The notes: generated by a model not told the origin, from the letters alone. Positions 1 through 7,036 are shown, numbered from the stretch's first letter. The stretch: DNA of 13,904 nt from JAAYCI01 sp964370295 (GCA_964370295.1 CAYJIR010000043.1:1-13904); one strand, 5' to 3'. Numbers and translations: made by a program.

Positions 1-15
1 GGTGGGGACGCATGA

Positions 16-141
16 GCTCTAGGGGCGTTTAGTGGGCAGGCATTATTTAACAAATGGAAATTTGGCAAGGAGTGGTTTGCGCTTGTCTTTGCCACCATTC
101 TTGTTAGGGGGCTCTTTTGCGGGATACTGCCCCAACGATAA
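16..141 (+). other. Possible C-terminal remnant of an upstream membrane protein
   Basis: After an in-frame TGA at 13-15, a stop-free stretch of 41 codons runs to a TAA at 139-141. It reads like the end of a membrane protein: a small-residue segment (ALGAFSGQALF), a basic/aromatic segment (NKWKFGKEW), then a hydrophobic stretch (FALVFATILV). It has no ATG, GTG or TTG start of its own with a ribosome binding site, and every + frame entering the window closes within the first 32 bases. It could therefore be the tail of a frameshifted upstream gene or simply chance. I do not recognise the family, and confidence is low. Confidence 0.2.
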
Positions 142-158
142 GAGAAAGGGTGCACCGA

Positions 159-1070
159 ATGACACTGCAACAACTCAAACAGATCATCACCATTGCAGAG
201 TGTGGCTCCATGAACGAGGCCGCAAAACAGTTGTTTGTTACACAGCCCAGCTTGTCAGGCATGCTTAAAGAAGTGGAAAAAGAGCTTGGTGTCACACTTT
301 TTATCCGCAGCAACCGGGGCATCACCGCAACGCCGGACGGCAGTGAATTTTTGATTTATGCACGGCAAGTGGCAGAGCAATATTCCATTATAGAAGAGCG
401 CTATTTTGAAAAGAAAAGCAAAAAGAAGTTCAGCGTAAGCACCCAGCACTATTCCTTTGCTGTGCAAGCTTTTGTGGAACTGGTGCGCGAAATTGGCATG
501 GACGACTATGAGTTTGCCCTGCATGAAACCAAAACAGCCGAGGTGATACACCATGTGCGAAATTTCAGCAGTGAGATTGGCATTTTGTATATTAACCGCC
601 ACAACGAGCCGTTTATAAAGAAATTGTTGCGTGAATATGAGCTGGATTTTCTGCAGCTCATCACCTGCGAAACCTATGTATACCTTTATAAGAATCATCC
701 GCTTGCCGGGGAAGCGCTTTTGTCTATGGAGCAGCTGAAGCCCTATCCTTGCATTGCCTTTGAACAAGGGGACACACATTCCTTCCATTTTGCAGAGGAG
801 ATGAAAAGCACCTACGATTACCCAAAACTTATCAAGGTGGACGACCGCGCAACGGCTTTGAACTTGATGGTGGGGCTGGATGCCTACACCTTGTGCTCGG
901 GGATTATCTGCGAGGAGCTAAACGGAAACGACCACATCGCCGTGCCGCTAAAAGAAAGCGAAAGCATGACCATTGGCATGATACACCGGCACATGGTGCC
1001 CCTTACGCCTCTGGCAAAACTCTATATGGAGAAGATAAAGCAATATTTTAAAAACAATGGCTTGTTATAA
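159..1070 (+). CDS. LysR-family transcriptional regulator
   Basis: A 303-residue LysR-type DNA-binding regulator, of normal length for the family. Residues 1-60 form the winged helix-turn-helix, with the typical pattern MTLQQLKQ, then SMNEAAKQLFVTQPSLSGML, then LGVTLFIRSNRGITATPDG. The rest is a periplasmic-binding-protein-like effector domain. I chose the ATG at 159 because AGAAAGGG lies about 8 bases upstream and the protein then begins as LysR proteins do; a TTG at 117 would add 14 atypical residues. The gene precedes the metNI-metQ genes on the same strand but is separated from them by a strong hairpin, so it is probably transcribed apart from them. Control of that importer is a reasonable guess from position only, and the effector is unknown. 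Confidence 0.9.
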   Translation: MTLQQLKQIITIAECGSMNEAAKQLFVTQPSLSGMLKEVEKELGVTLFIRSNRGITATPDGSEFLIYARQVAEQYSIIEERYFEKKSKKKFSVSTQHYSFAVQAFVELVREIGMDDYEFALHETKTAEVIHHVRNFSSEIGILYINRHNEPFIKKLLREYELDFLQLITCETYVYLYKNHPLAGEALLSMEQLKPYPCIAFEQGDTHSFHFAEEMKSTYDYPKLIKVDDRATALNLMVGLDAYTLCSGIICEELNGNDHIAVPLKESESMTIGMIHRHMVPLTPLAKLYMEKIKQYFKNNGLL

Positions 1071-1099
1071 CCACTGGTTATAACAAGCCATTGTTTTTA
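1049..1099 (+). terminator. Long symmetrical hairpin overlapping the regulator's stop codon
   Basis: Two perfectly complementary 24-base arms (1049-1072 and 1076-1099) flank a 3-base loop. The stop codon TAA (1068-1070) lies inside the left arm, so the last seven sense codons and the stop of the LysR gene form half the stem. The right arm ends in TTTTTA and the left arm starts with TAAAAA, so the structure could terminate transcription on either strand. It should insulate the regulator from the importer genes. Confidence 0.8.
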
Positions 1100-1124
1100 C
1101 GGATTATGCAAGAACCGTGCGCTG

Positions 1125-1133
1125 TGTTATATT
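1125..1133 (+). promoter_or_regulatory. Candidate extended -10 promoter of metNI
   Basis: TG at 1125-1126, one base, then TATATT at 1128-1133 gives an extended -10 element. No convincing -35 hexamer lies 16-18 bases upstream. A start near 1140 would give a leader of about 30 bases before the ATPase gene. There is no room for a SAM riboswitch. Confidence 0.45.
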
Positions 1134-1167
1134 GGTTTTAGCGAGAAACTAAGAAGAGAGGGGAGCC

Positions 1168-1950
1168 TTGAGGCAAATGCTAAAACTCATCAACATAGGC
1201 AAAGAATATCGAGGTAAAAAAGCCAGAGTACAGGCCTTGCAGAACATTGATATAAGCATTGAAGCAGGAGAAATTTTCGGAGTCATCGGCAGGTCCGGCG
1301 CGGGAAAGTCGACCCTTGTGCGCTGTATGAATTTGCTAGAGAAGCCAAGCGACGGACAGGTATTCTTAAACGGTATAGAGCTTACGGCTCTTTCGGAAAA
1401 AGAGTTGCGGGCCCAGCGCAGCAAAATCGGCATGATTTTCCAGCAGTTTAATCTTCTGGAGCAAAGAAGTGTGTTGGCCAATGTTTGTTTCCCCCTAGAG
1501 CTTGCTAAGGTTGACAAACAAACGGCAAAAAATAGAGCCAAAGAGACGCTGGAACTTGTGGGCCTGGCAGACAAAGAAAACGCCTATCCCTCGCAGTTGT
1601 CCGGTGGGCAAAAGCAACGTGTTGCCATTGCCAGAGCGTTGGTAAGCGAGCCACAAGTGCTTTTGTGTGACGAAGCCACCAGCGCGCTGGACCCTGCTAC
1701 TCGCAATTCGATATTGGAGCTTTTAAAAACGGTCAATCGCAAGCTGGGCGTTACCATTGTGCTCATCACACACGAGATGGCCATTGTGCAGGCTCTTTGC
1801 AAGCGGGTGGCTGTTTTGGAAAACGGTGCAATGGCAGAGCTTGGCAACACACGACAAGTGTTCGAGAGCCCGAAGTCGATGGCAACACGTGCGCTACTTG
1901 AGGAAAGAAAAATCATTCATTTGCAATCTTCTGCAAAGAAAGGAGCCTGA
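1168..1950 (+). CDS. metN: Methionine-type ABC importer, ATP-binding subunit (short form)
   Basis: Cytoplasmic ATPase of a MetNIQ-type amino acid importer. All nucleotide-binding motifs are intact: Walker A GRSGAGKST (41-49), Q-loop FQQ (91-93), signature LSGGQKQR (144-151), Walker B VLLCDEATSALD (164-175) and switch His202. The protein is 260 residues, whereas classical MetN is about 340, because the C-terminal NIL/ACT-like domain that senses internal methionine is absent; the reading frame ends cleanly. Start: TTG at 1168, four bases after AGGGG, or ATG at 1177, a longer distance away; the two differ by three residues. The stop at 1948-1950 is one base before the metI start, so the two are translationally coupled. 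The family assignment is supported by the adjacent MetI and MetQ proteins, but the substrate could be another amino acid. Confidence 0.88.
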   Translation: MRQMLKLINIGKEYRGKKARVQALQNIDISIEAGEIFGVIGRSGAGKSTLVRCMNLLEKPSDGQVFLNGIELTALSEKELRAQRSKIGMIFQQFNLLEQRSVLANVCFPLELAKVDKQTAKNRAKETLELVGLADKENAYPSQLSGGQKQRVAIARALVSEPQVLLCDEATSALDPATRNSILELLKTVNRKLGVTIVLITHEMAIVQALCKRVAVLENGAMAELGNTRQVFESPKSMATRALLEERKIIHLQSSAKKGA

Positions 1951-1951
1951 A

Positions 1952-2614
1952 ATGACACAGGAACTGACCGGTTTGTTGACCGTGGGCGTTTTTGAAACGC
2001 TGTATATGACACTAAGCGCCAGCTTTTTTTCCTATCTGTTTGGCATTCCATTGGGTGTGCTTTTATTCGCGAGCTCTAGCAGCGGTTATAGCCCAAACCC
2101 CAAAGTAAATACATGCCTTGGCCTTGTCGTGAATCTGCTGCGCTCGGCCCCCTTTATCATCTTGCTGATTGTGCTCATGCCACTCACGAGGTTTGTGATA
2201 GGCACCACCATTGGAGCCAGTGCCATGATCCTGCCCCTTGTCATCGCGGCCACTCCTTTTGTGGGGCGTATGGTGGAAACGGCTTTGAGTGAAGTGGGCA
2301 CCGGCGTGATAGAAGCCGCGCAGGCAATGGGGTGCAGCAGGCTGCAAATTGTTAAAAAAGTGTTGCTGTGTGAGGCAAAGCCGGCACTTTTAAGCGGTGC
2401 TGCCATCACCGTCACAACGATATTAAGCTATTCTGCCATGGCGGGGTTTGTGGGCGGCGGCGGGCTTGGCACCATCGCCATCAACTATGGTTTGTATCGT
2501 TACGAAACCGGTGTCATGCTGGTGACACTTTTTCTGCTAATCGCCATTGTACAGATTTTTCAATGGATTTTTGTAGGGCTTGTTCGCAAAGTAGACAAAC
2601 GCAAACACATATAA
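1952..2614 (+). CDS. metI: Methionine-type ABC importer, permease subunit
   Basis: A 220-residue inner-membrane permease, matching the usual MetI length of about 217. It has around five hydrophobic segments and the EAA coupling motif, VIEAAQAMGCSRLQIVKKVL, near residues 112-131, which docks on the ATPase. The start ATG at 1952 has AAAGGAG six bases upstream, inside the end of metN, and lies one base after the metN stop. An open frame continues upstream but only as a shadow of metN. The 209-bp repeat begins just two bases after its stop codon, separating it from metQ. Confidence 0.9.
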   Translation: MTQELTGLLTVGVFETLYMTLSASFFSYLFGIPLGVLLFASSSSGYSPNPKVNTCLGLVVNLLRSAPFIILLIVLMPLTRFVIGTTIGASAMILPLVIAATPFVGRMVETALSEVGTGVIEAAQAMGCSRLQIVKKVLLCEAKPALLSGAAITVTTILSYSAMAGFVGGGGLGTIAINYGLYRYETGVMLVTLFLLIAIVQIFQWIFVGLVRKVDKRKHI

Positions 2615-2616
2615 AG

Positions 2617-2825
2617 TAATGCGGTGGCCATAAAAGTGCCTAAAACAGCACTTTTATGGGGCATACTTTGAGGCACTCCACTGTGTTTTCGCCCCTTAAA
2701 TAAAAAAGCGAAAACGAAAGTGCAAGGTTTTTGTGCGAAAGATGGAAAAACCTTGCACTTTCTCAAACCAAAAGCGAAACTTTTAAATTTGCATATATCA
2801 CTTTTGGCTTGTTCAGTGGGCATTA
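2617..2825 (+). repeat. Hairpin-rich dispersed repeat, copy 1 (between metI and metQ)
   Basis: A 209-bp non-coding element, repeated at 12121-12325 and, shortened and inverted, at 13850-13904. It begins TAATGC and ends GCATTA (short inverted ends) and is flanked by AAG on both sides, a possible 3-bp target duplication. Three stems are visible: arms of 12 bp at 2628-2639 and 2648-2659, 8 bp at 2685-2692 and 2708-2715 (GTTTTCGC), and 17 bp at 2716-2732 and 2746-2762. There is no plausible ORF and no U-run after the stems. It resembles a MITE or a BOX-like modular element. In the metI-metQ transcript it would form a heavily folded spacer. Confidence 0.85.
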
Positions 2826-2870
2826 AAGTAGGAATTAGAGTGAAAAAACAAGAAAAGGATATGATACATT

Positions 2871-3704
2871 ATGAAATATTTAGCAAAACTAGGCACTGCC
2901 ATACTGACAAGCTGTGTGCTTTTCACCGCTTGCACAAACGGTGCAAGCACTGCAAGCACTGCAAGCACACAAGAAACCGAAGTGATTACCGTGGGCGCAA
3001 GCCTTACCCCGCACGCCGAAATTTTGGCACAAATCGAGCCTTTGCTGGCCGAGCAAGGCTATGCGCTCGAGGTGGTGGAGTATACAGATTACATCCTGCC
3101 AAACACAGCCTTAGAGGCCGGTGATTTGGATGCAAACTTCTTCCAGCACACACCCTATCTCGAGGAGTTTAATGCCCAAAATGAAACGGATATCTCTGCG
3201 GCGGTGGCGGTGCATTTTGAACCCTTGGGTATCTATAGCAACACCCACAACGACTTGCAAGACATTCCACATGCGGCCAAGATCGCCGTGCCAAACGATG
3301 CCACCAACGAAGCGAGGGCACTACTGCTTTTGCAAGAGGAGGGCATTCTTACCCTCAGCCCCGATGTAGGCATAAGCGCCACAAAGTTGGATATCATAGA
3401 AAATCCCTATCAGGTGGAAATTGTGGAGATAGAAGCCTCTCAATTGGCACGTGTCTTGCCGGACGTCGACTTTGCGTGCATCAATGGAAATTACGCCCTG
3501 CAAGGCGGATTGACGGCCGAAGATGCCCTTACCTTTGAAGCGTCCAGCTCGCTTTCGGCGCAAACGTATGCAAACATACTGGCTGTGCAAACAGAAGATT
3601 TGGAAAGTGATAAGACAAGGGCTTTGGCCACGGCCCTAGCCGATGAGAGCGTGAAATTGTTTATTGAAAACAGCTATGAGGGAGCGGTTGTACCGGTGTT
3701 CTAA
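2871..3704 (+). CDS. metQ: Methionine-type ABC importer, substrate-binding lipoprotein
   Basis: A 277-residue MetQ/NlpA-family lipoprotein that captures the amino acid outside the membrane. The signal peptide (residues 1-20) ends in the lipobox FTAC with the modified Cys at 21; Phe at -3 is uncommon. A Ser/Thr/Ala linker follows, then the binding domain with family motifs ANFFQHTPYLEE (114-125), NDATNEARALLLLQ (about 143-156) and INGNYALQGG (about 204-213), which line the ligand site in MetQ proteins. The start ATG at 2871 follows AAAAGGAT by about ten bases. It completes the importer but lies 256 bases after metI because of the inserted repeat, so it may rely on readthrough or on its own unidentified promoter. 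A D- or L-methionine ligand is likely but not proven. Confidence 0.9.
   Translation: MKYLAKLGTAILTSCVLFTACTNGASTASTASTQETEVITVGASLTPHAEILAQIEPLLAEQGYALEVVEYTDYILPNTALEAGDLDANFFQHTPYLEEFNAQNETDISAAVAVHFEPLGIYSNTHNDLQDIPHAAKIAVPNDATNEARALLLLQEEGILTLSPDVGISATKLDIIENPYQVEIVEIEASQLARVLPDVDFACINGNYALQGGLTAEDALTFEASSSLSAQTYANILAVQTEDLESDKTRALATALADESVKLFIENSYEGAVVPVF
2942..2968 (+). repeat. Three tandem 9-bp repeats in the metQ linker
   Basis: TGCAAGCAC occurs three times perfectly in tandem and encodes the Ala/Ser/Thr repeats just after the lipid-anchored Cys of MetQ. Units of nine bases keep the frame, so slippage here would only lengthen or shorten the linker. Confidence 0.85.
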
Positions 3705-3711
3705 CAAATAT

Positions 3712-3760
3712 AAAACTGACTATGGATGAGCGAAACGCGCATAAATGGTCGGTTTTTTAT
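3712..3760 (+). terminator. Terminator after metQ
   Basis: AAAACTGACTAT (3712-3723) pairs with ATGGTCGGTTTT (3745-3756) over 12 bases with two G-U pairs. An inner stem, GCG-AAA-CGC, forms within the loop, and the right arm runs into TTTTTT. It lies 8 bases after the metQ stop, so it probably ends the importer transcript. Confidence 0.75.
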
Positions 3761-3776
3761 CTATTGTGCAAGCGCC

Positions 3777-3806
3777 TTTACGTTCCCTGCGTACATTTCT
3801 TATAAT
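3777..3806 (+). promoter_or_regulatory. Possible upstream promoter in the AT-rich gap
   Basis: TTTACG (3777-3782), an 18-base spacer, then a perfect TATAAT (3801-3806). A transcript from here would have a leader of about 300 bases before the GntR gene. The stretch 3807-3957 holds no ORF I believe in; it is AT-rich with A and T runs. Confidence 0.35.
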
Positions 3807-3957
3807 ATGCATCGTCGTTTTTTTATAAGCGCAGCATTGGGTTGGTGGCCATGGAAAAACGGTATTGATAAGACAAACACTGGGTCGGTTGAGAAAACTA
3901 GCATTGTCACCAAAAAAAAACGTAAAAAATCATTATATTCACAAAATGTTCTTTTTT

Positions 3958-3984
3958 TTAACAATTTATGTTGACAATTAACAA
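3958..3984 (+). promoter_or_regulatory. Candidate operator for the GntR regulator
   Basis: TTAACAATT (3958-3966) and TTGACAATT (3971-3979) form tandem direct repeats, followed by AACA. The second copy covers the -35 box of the promoter at 3971-3999. The 9-mer TTAACAATT is also in the centre of the palindrome at 4845-4876. Shared motifs on both sides of a GntR gene suggest autoregulation; this is inference. Confidence 0.5.
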
Positions 3985-3999
3985 AAAGCAGTTTATCAT
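3971..3999 (+). promoter_or_regulatory. Near-consensus sigma-70 promoter of the catabolic operon
   Basis: TTGACA (3971-3976), exactly 17 bases, then TATCAT (3994-3999). It is the best promoter in the window and lies 117 bases upstream of the GntR gene. Transcription would start near 4006. Confidence 0.75.
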
Positions 4000-4050
4000 A
4001 AAGAGCAATCAACCAGACAAATTCACGGTGGTGTACAGGTGCCTATTCTG

Positions 4051-4090
4051 GGCTTTTTAAGAAAAGCCGAAATTACTACCTGCGTGGTAA
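4051..4090 (+). other. Two small hairpins in the operon leader
   Basis: GGCTTTT (4051-4057) pairs with AAAAGCC (4062-4068) around a 4-base loop. TTACTAC (4073-4079) pairs with GTGGTAA (4084-4090) with one G-U pair. Neither is followed by a U-run. I do not recognise a known riboswitch, and the structure may be incidental. Confidence 0.35.
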
Positions 4091-4116
4091 AACCGCCATA
4101 ATTATAGGAAAGGGGT

Positions 4117-4788
4117 ATGGCAATGACGGTGATGGCAGCAAGCAACTTGCATGTATATCAAAAGGCAAACCTTTCTAAAATGGTGGAAGATTTTATAAAA
4201 GATTCGATTTTGCGTCAACAGTATTGTGAGGGCGACCGTATTTTAGAGGCCGATTTGGCAGAACAACTGAGCATTAGCCGTGGCCCTGTGCGCGAGGCGA
4301 TGAAAACCTTGGAGCAAGCGGGCATTTTAAGCTCTGAGGCACGAAAAGGCTGTTTTATCACACATTTTAACCAGTATGATATTGAAGAAGTGTTTGAAAT
4401 ACGTCTGTTGCTGGAGGGCAGTATTTTTCAAGATTTGCTTGAAAATAAAGTGCTTACAGATGCGGATTTTGCGGCACTTAGAAAAAATGTTGACGACATG
4501 ATCAAGATTGCCGGTTCCACCGAAGATGAGGCGGAAAAAATTTGGGCCATTAACACAAAAGATATCGAGTTTCATCGCTATTTGTGGGCGCGTTCGGGCC
4601 GCAAGCGCAAAGAACGGATGCTAAATGATTTATTTTTTCAGTTGCGTGTGGCCATGATATGTGACACAAAAGCTACCATGAACCTTATGCGCACCGCCAC
4701 AGACCACACGACCTTGATAGACAATCTGTTGTTGGGCGACCTAGAACAGAGCAAAAAGGCTTTGAAAGACAGCATTGTCGCTTTTTGA
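4117..4788 (+). CDS. GntR-family (FadR/FCD) transcriptional regulator
   Basis: A 223-residue regulator. Residues about 20-82 form the winged helix-turn-helix (ADLAEQLSISRGPVREAMKTL, then GILSSEARKGCFI). Residues 88-220 are an all-helical FCD ligand domain. Members of this domain often bind metal through one Asp and three His; here Asp149, His153 (DIEFH) and His197 (DHTTL) are present, but the last His appears replaced near ALKDSI (215-220), so ligand or metal binding may differ. AGGAAAGGGG precedes the ATG at 4117; an ATG two codons later is also well placed. As first gene of the operon it is likely an autoregulated repressor of the downstream transport and hydrolase genes, acting on TTRACAATT-type sites. 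The ligand is unknown. Confidence 0.88.
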   Translation: MAMTVMAASNLHVYQKANLSKMVEDFIKDSILRQQYCEGDRILEADLAEQLSISRGPVREAMKTLEQAGILSSEARKGCFITHFNQYDIEEVFEIRLLLEGSIFQDLLENKVLTDADFAALRKNVDDMIKIAGSTEDEAEKIWAINTKDIEFHRYLWARSGRKRKERMLNDLFFQLRVAMICDTKATMNLMRTATDHTTLIDNLLLGDLEQSKKALKDSIVAF

Positions 4789-4844
4789 GTATTGAATTCT
4801 GAAAATAGTACCTGTTTGGGGCGGATTGGGGCAGCATCAGTTCT

Positions 4845-4876
4845 TTTAATGTCAATTGTTAACAATTGACATTAAA
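4845..4876 (+). promoter_or_regulatory. 32-bp perfect palindrome, candidate operator
   Basis: The 16 bases TTTAATGTCAATTGTT are followed at once by their exact reverse complement, with no spacer. It lies between the GntR gene (stop at 4788) and the amidohydrolase. It contains TTGACA on each strand and the motif TTAACAATT, also found at 3958-3966. TATCTT at 4887-4892 is a weak -10 at 15 bases, so an internal promoter is possible but poor. With no loop and no U-run, a DNA-level binding site fits better than a terminator. Confidence 0.65.
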
Positions 4877-4944
4877 CAGTAAACAATATCTTCTATGTAG
4901 TTACGCCCGCAAGGGCAGCATTTTAAAAAGTGGAGGATGAAGGT

Positions 4945-6117
4945 TTGGACTATAAAACACGGGTGGAAAAAGAAATGGAAGAACTTCGCACTTTGCGAAG
5001 AAACTTTCACAAAGAGCCTGAGCTTGGCTATGAAGAGCACAAGACCTCAAAGGCCATTCAGACATACTTGCAAAACCTGGGTCTGGAGACACAGGTGGTT
5101 ACCAAAACCGGTGTAGTGGCTACTTTAGAGGGGGCGCACAGTGGCCCGTGTATTTTGTTAAGGGCCGATATGGATGCCTTGCCGCAAACGGAAAAAACAG
5201 GGTTGGATTTTGCCAGCACAACGCCGGGTGTGATGCATGCCTGCGGGCACGACGGCCATATGGCAGTGCTTTTAGTGACGGCCAAGATTCTGTGCGAAAT
5301 GCGAGATGAATTACATGGAAGCGTAAAATTTGTATTTCAACCCAACGAGGAAGAGGCCGGCGCTTTGGCCATGATAGAGGCGGGGGTTTTGGAAGACCCC
5401 AAGGCGGATATGGCATTTGCACAACATATTTGGTCGCAAATACCGGTGGGAGTGATGGGCGTGGCCTCCGGCGCGGTGATGGCCGCTACAGAGCATTTTG
5501 AAATTGAGGTGAAAGGAAAAGCCGGGCATACCTCGGCCCCACATGAGTGCATTGACCCCATTTGTGCCGCCTGCCAAATTGTGCTAAGTGTTCAGCAAGT
5601 GCAAACACGCCAGATGAACCCGCTCGATGCCGCCGTGATTTTATTTGGTGAAATACATGGCGGAACCGTTTCCAACAGTGTGCCGGGGAAAGTGAAGTTA
5701 AGCGGCACCATCCGTTACATTTTTCGTGATGAGCCACTTTATAAAGAACGTTTATATACAGGGTTCGAGGCTGTAATTGAGGGCGTTTGCAAAGCCCATA
5801 ATGTGGAGTATGAACTGCAGTATATTCCAAGCAACCCCACCATGTTCAACGACGACAGGGCGGTGAAGCTGGTGAAAAAAGCGGCAGAAAGCTGCGTGGG
5901 AACCGACAAAATAACAGAATATTACTGCATGGGCGGCGAAGATTTTGCAGAGTTTTCCCACCGTGTGCCCAGTTGCTTTTTCTTCGTAGGTTGTGGAAAT
6001 GCAGAAAAGAAAACAGATTTTCCACACCATCATGAGTGTTTTGATATCGACGAAGACAGCCTGCCCTTGGGTGTGGAGATGTTTTTGCGTGTTGTGGGCG
6101 AGTGCCTTTTGAAATAA
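4945..6117 (+). CDS. M20D-type amidohydrolase / N-acyl amino acid deacylase
   Basis: A 390-residue cytoplasmic metalloenzyme of the hippurate hydrolase/N-acyl-amino-acid amidohydrolase group, hydrolysing an amide to an amino acid and an acid. Visible motifs are LRADMDALP (near 73-81), HACGHDGH (98-105, metal Cys100 and His102), FQPNEEE (131-137), AQH (His161), the dimerization-domain segment GKAGHTSAPH (about 191-200), MGGEDFAEF, and the terminal PHHHECFD. The active site looks intact and the length is normal. TTG at 4945 is preferred because GGAGG lies eight bases upstream; a GTG at 4930 is in frame but overlaps that site. It lies between the GntR regulator and an EamA permease. In this context it may deacylate the product of the M24-fold enzyme. 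The exact substrate cannot be read from sequence. Confidence 0.88.
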   Translation: MDYKTRVEKEMEELRTLRRNFHKEPELGYEEHKTSKAIQTYLQNLGLETQVVTKTGVVATLEGAHSGPCILLRADMDALPQTEKTGLDFASTTPGVMHACGHDGHMAVLLVTAKILCEMRDELHGSVKFVFQPNEEEAGALAMIEAGVLEDPKADMAFAQHIWSQIPVGVMGVASGAVMAATEHFEIEVKGKAGHTSAPHECIDPICAACQIVLSVQQVQTRQMNPLDAAVILFGEIHGGTVSNSVPGKVKLSGTIRYIFRDEPLYKERLYTGFEAVIEGVCKAHNVEYELQYIPSNPTMFNDDRAVKLVKKAAESCVGTDKITEYYCMGGEDFAEFSHRVPSCFFFVGCGNAEKKTDFPHHHECFDIDEDSLPLGVEMFLRVVGECLLK

Positions 6118-6138
6118 TTTAGAAGTAGCAACAGCGGA

Positions 6139-6999
6139 ATGGTTTCTTTTGTTGTTGAAACGGTGATACGAATGACAAAGAAAATCCCGGGCGAATGCTT
6201 TGTGTTTTTGGCGGCTTTGTTGTGGAGTTTATCAGGTGTTCTTATTCGGGGAACCAATTGCAGTGCGTCTTGGTCGTTGGGAATTCGTGGCGCCAGTGCG
6301 GCTTTTTGTTTGCTTCCCTTTGTGAAAAGAACAGGCTGGAAGTTCAGTAGATGGCACTTGTTGGCCGGTTTTTTCTACACCTTGTTTTGCCTAAGTTTTA
6401 TTTTATTGGTTCGTGTTTCCACCGTGGCCATTGCCATTTCCATGCTGTACACCGCCCCTTTGTATGTTTTGCTGTATAACATGGTTAAAAAGAGAAAAGT
6501 GGGCTGGAAAGAGGCGCTTCCCTTTGTCCTACTTCTTGCGGGACTTTTCTTAAACACCTTGAGTTCATGGGGTGTGGCCTCCATTCAAGTGTTGGTGTTT
6601 AGCGTGTTATGTGGCCTAGGCTATTTACTGTATGGCTTGTTCTTAAAAAGAACCGATGATACTTACGGAGGCGTTGCAAAGATAAACATCGTTTCTCTTG
6701 TGTTGTGTTCCGGTTTGCTCTTTTTCGATTTCACGCCCGTGCCCACCGGCAGCGACGTTCTTATTCTTTTGTTTTTTGGTGTGGTTATCTCGGCGCTTTC
6801 GTACGTGTTTTTTCGCGTTGGTCTTACCAAAATTTCGCTGGAGCGTGCCCTTATCATTTCGTTGGCAGAAATTGTGCTAAACCCCGCTTGGGTGTTTTTC
6901 TTTCGCGGGGAGACGGTGCCACCATTGAATGTTTTGGCGGTGATTGTTATTTTGGCAGGTGCTTTGTTAAATATTATGTTCTCTCAAAAAGAGGCATAA
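6139..6999 (+). CDS. EamA/DMT-superfamily permease
   Basis: A 286-residue integral membrane protein with about ten hydrophobic segments in two similar halves, as in EamA (drug/metabolite transporter) permeases. Typical features are FLAALLWSLSGVLIRG near the start, small basic loops (KKRKVGWKE; LKRTDD), and in the last part SLAEIVLNPAWVFFFRGE, a family hallmark. It starts 21 bases after the amidohydrolase stop without a strong ribosome binding site; an ATG at 6172 is an alternative. In a catabolic operon that already has a TRAP importer, an exporter of a metabolic product or surplus amino acid is plausible, but the substrate is unknown. Confidence 0.85.
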   Translation: MVSFVVETVIRMTKKIPGECFVFLAALLWSLSGVLIRGTNCSASWSLGIRGASAAFCLLPFVKRTGWKFSRWHLLAGFFYTLFCLSFILLVRVSTVAIAISMLYTAPLYVLLYNMVKKRKVGWKEALPFVLLLAGLFLNTLSSWGVASIQVLVFSVLCGLGYLLYGLFLKRTDDTYGGVAKINIVSLVLCSGLLFFDFTPVPTGSDVLILLFFGVVISALSYVFFRVGLTKISLERALIISLAEIVLNPAWVFFFRGETVPPLNVLAVIVILAGALLNIMFSQKEA

Positions 7000-7036
7000 T
7001 CAAATATGTACAATTTTTAAAGAGGAGGTTGTTTGG

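Noticed and set aside
255..788. 177-codon open frame on the minus strand
   Set aside because: It lies wholly opposite the well-supported LysR gene, is rich in Phe, His and Cys without any motif, and has no start signal.
1100..1167. SAM riboswitch or T-box before metN
   Set aside because: Only 68 bases separate the upstream hairpin from the gene, with no multi-stem junction or specifier/antiterminator pattern.
1757..1951. Upstream extension of the metI frame
   Set aside because: The extra 65 residues are an out-of-frame reading of metN; the ATG at 1952 has a good ribosome binding site and gives the normal MetI length.
2716..2762. Intrinsic terminator inside repeat copy 1
   Set aside because: The 17-bp stem is strong, but TCAAACC follows rather than a U-run, and the same stem recurs in the repeat at 12222-12261, so it belongs to the element.
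3726..3974. 82-codon open frame in the gap after metQ
   Set aside because: It starts inside the metQ terminator, has no ribosome binding site, an odd composition with a Lys run from an A-tract, and overlaps the promoter of the next operon.
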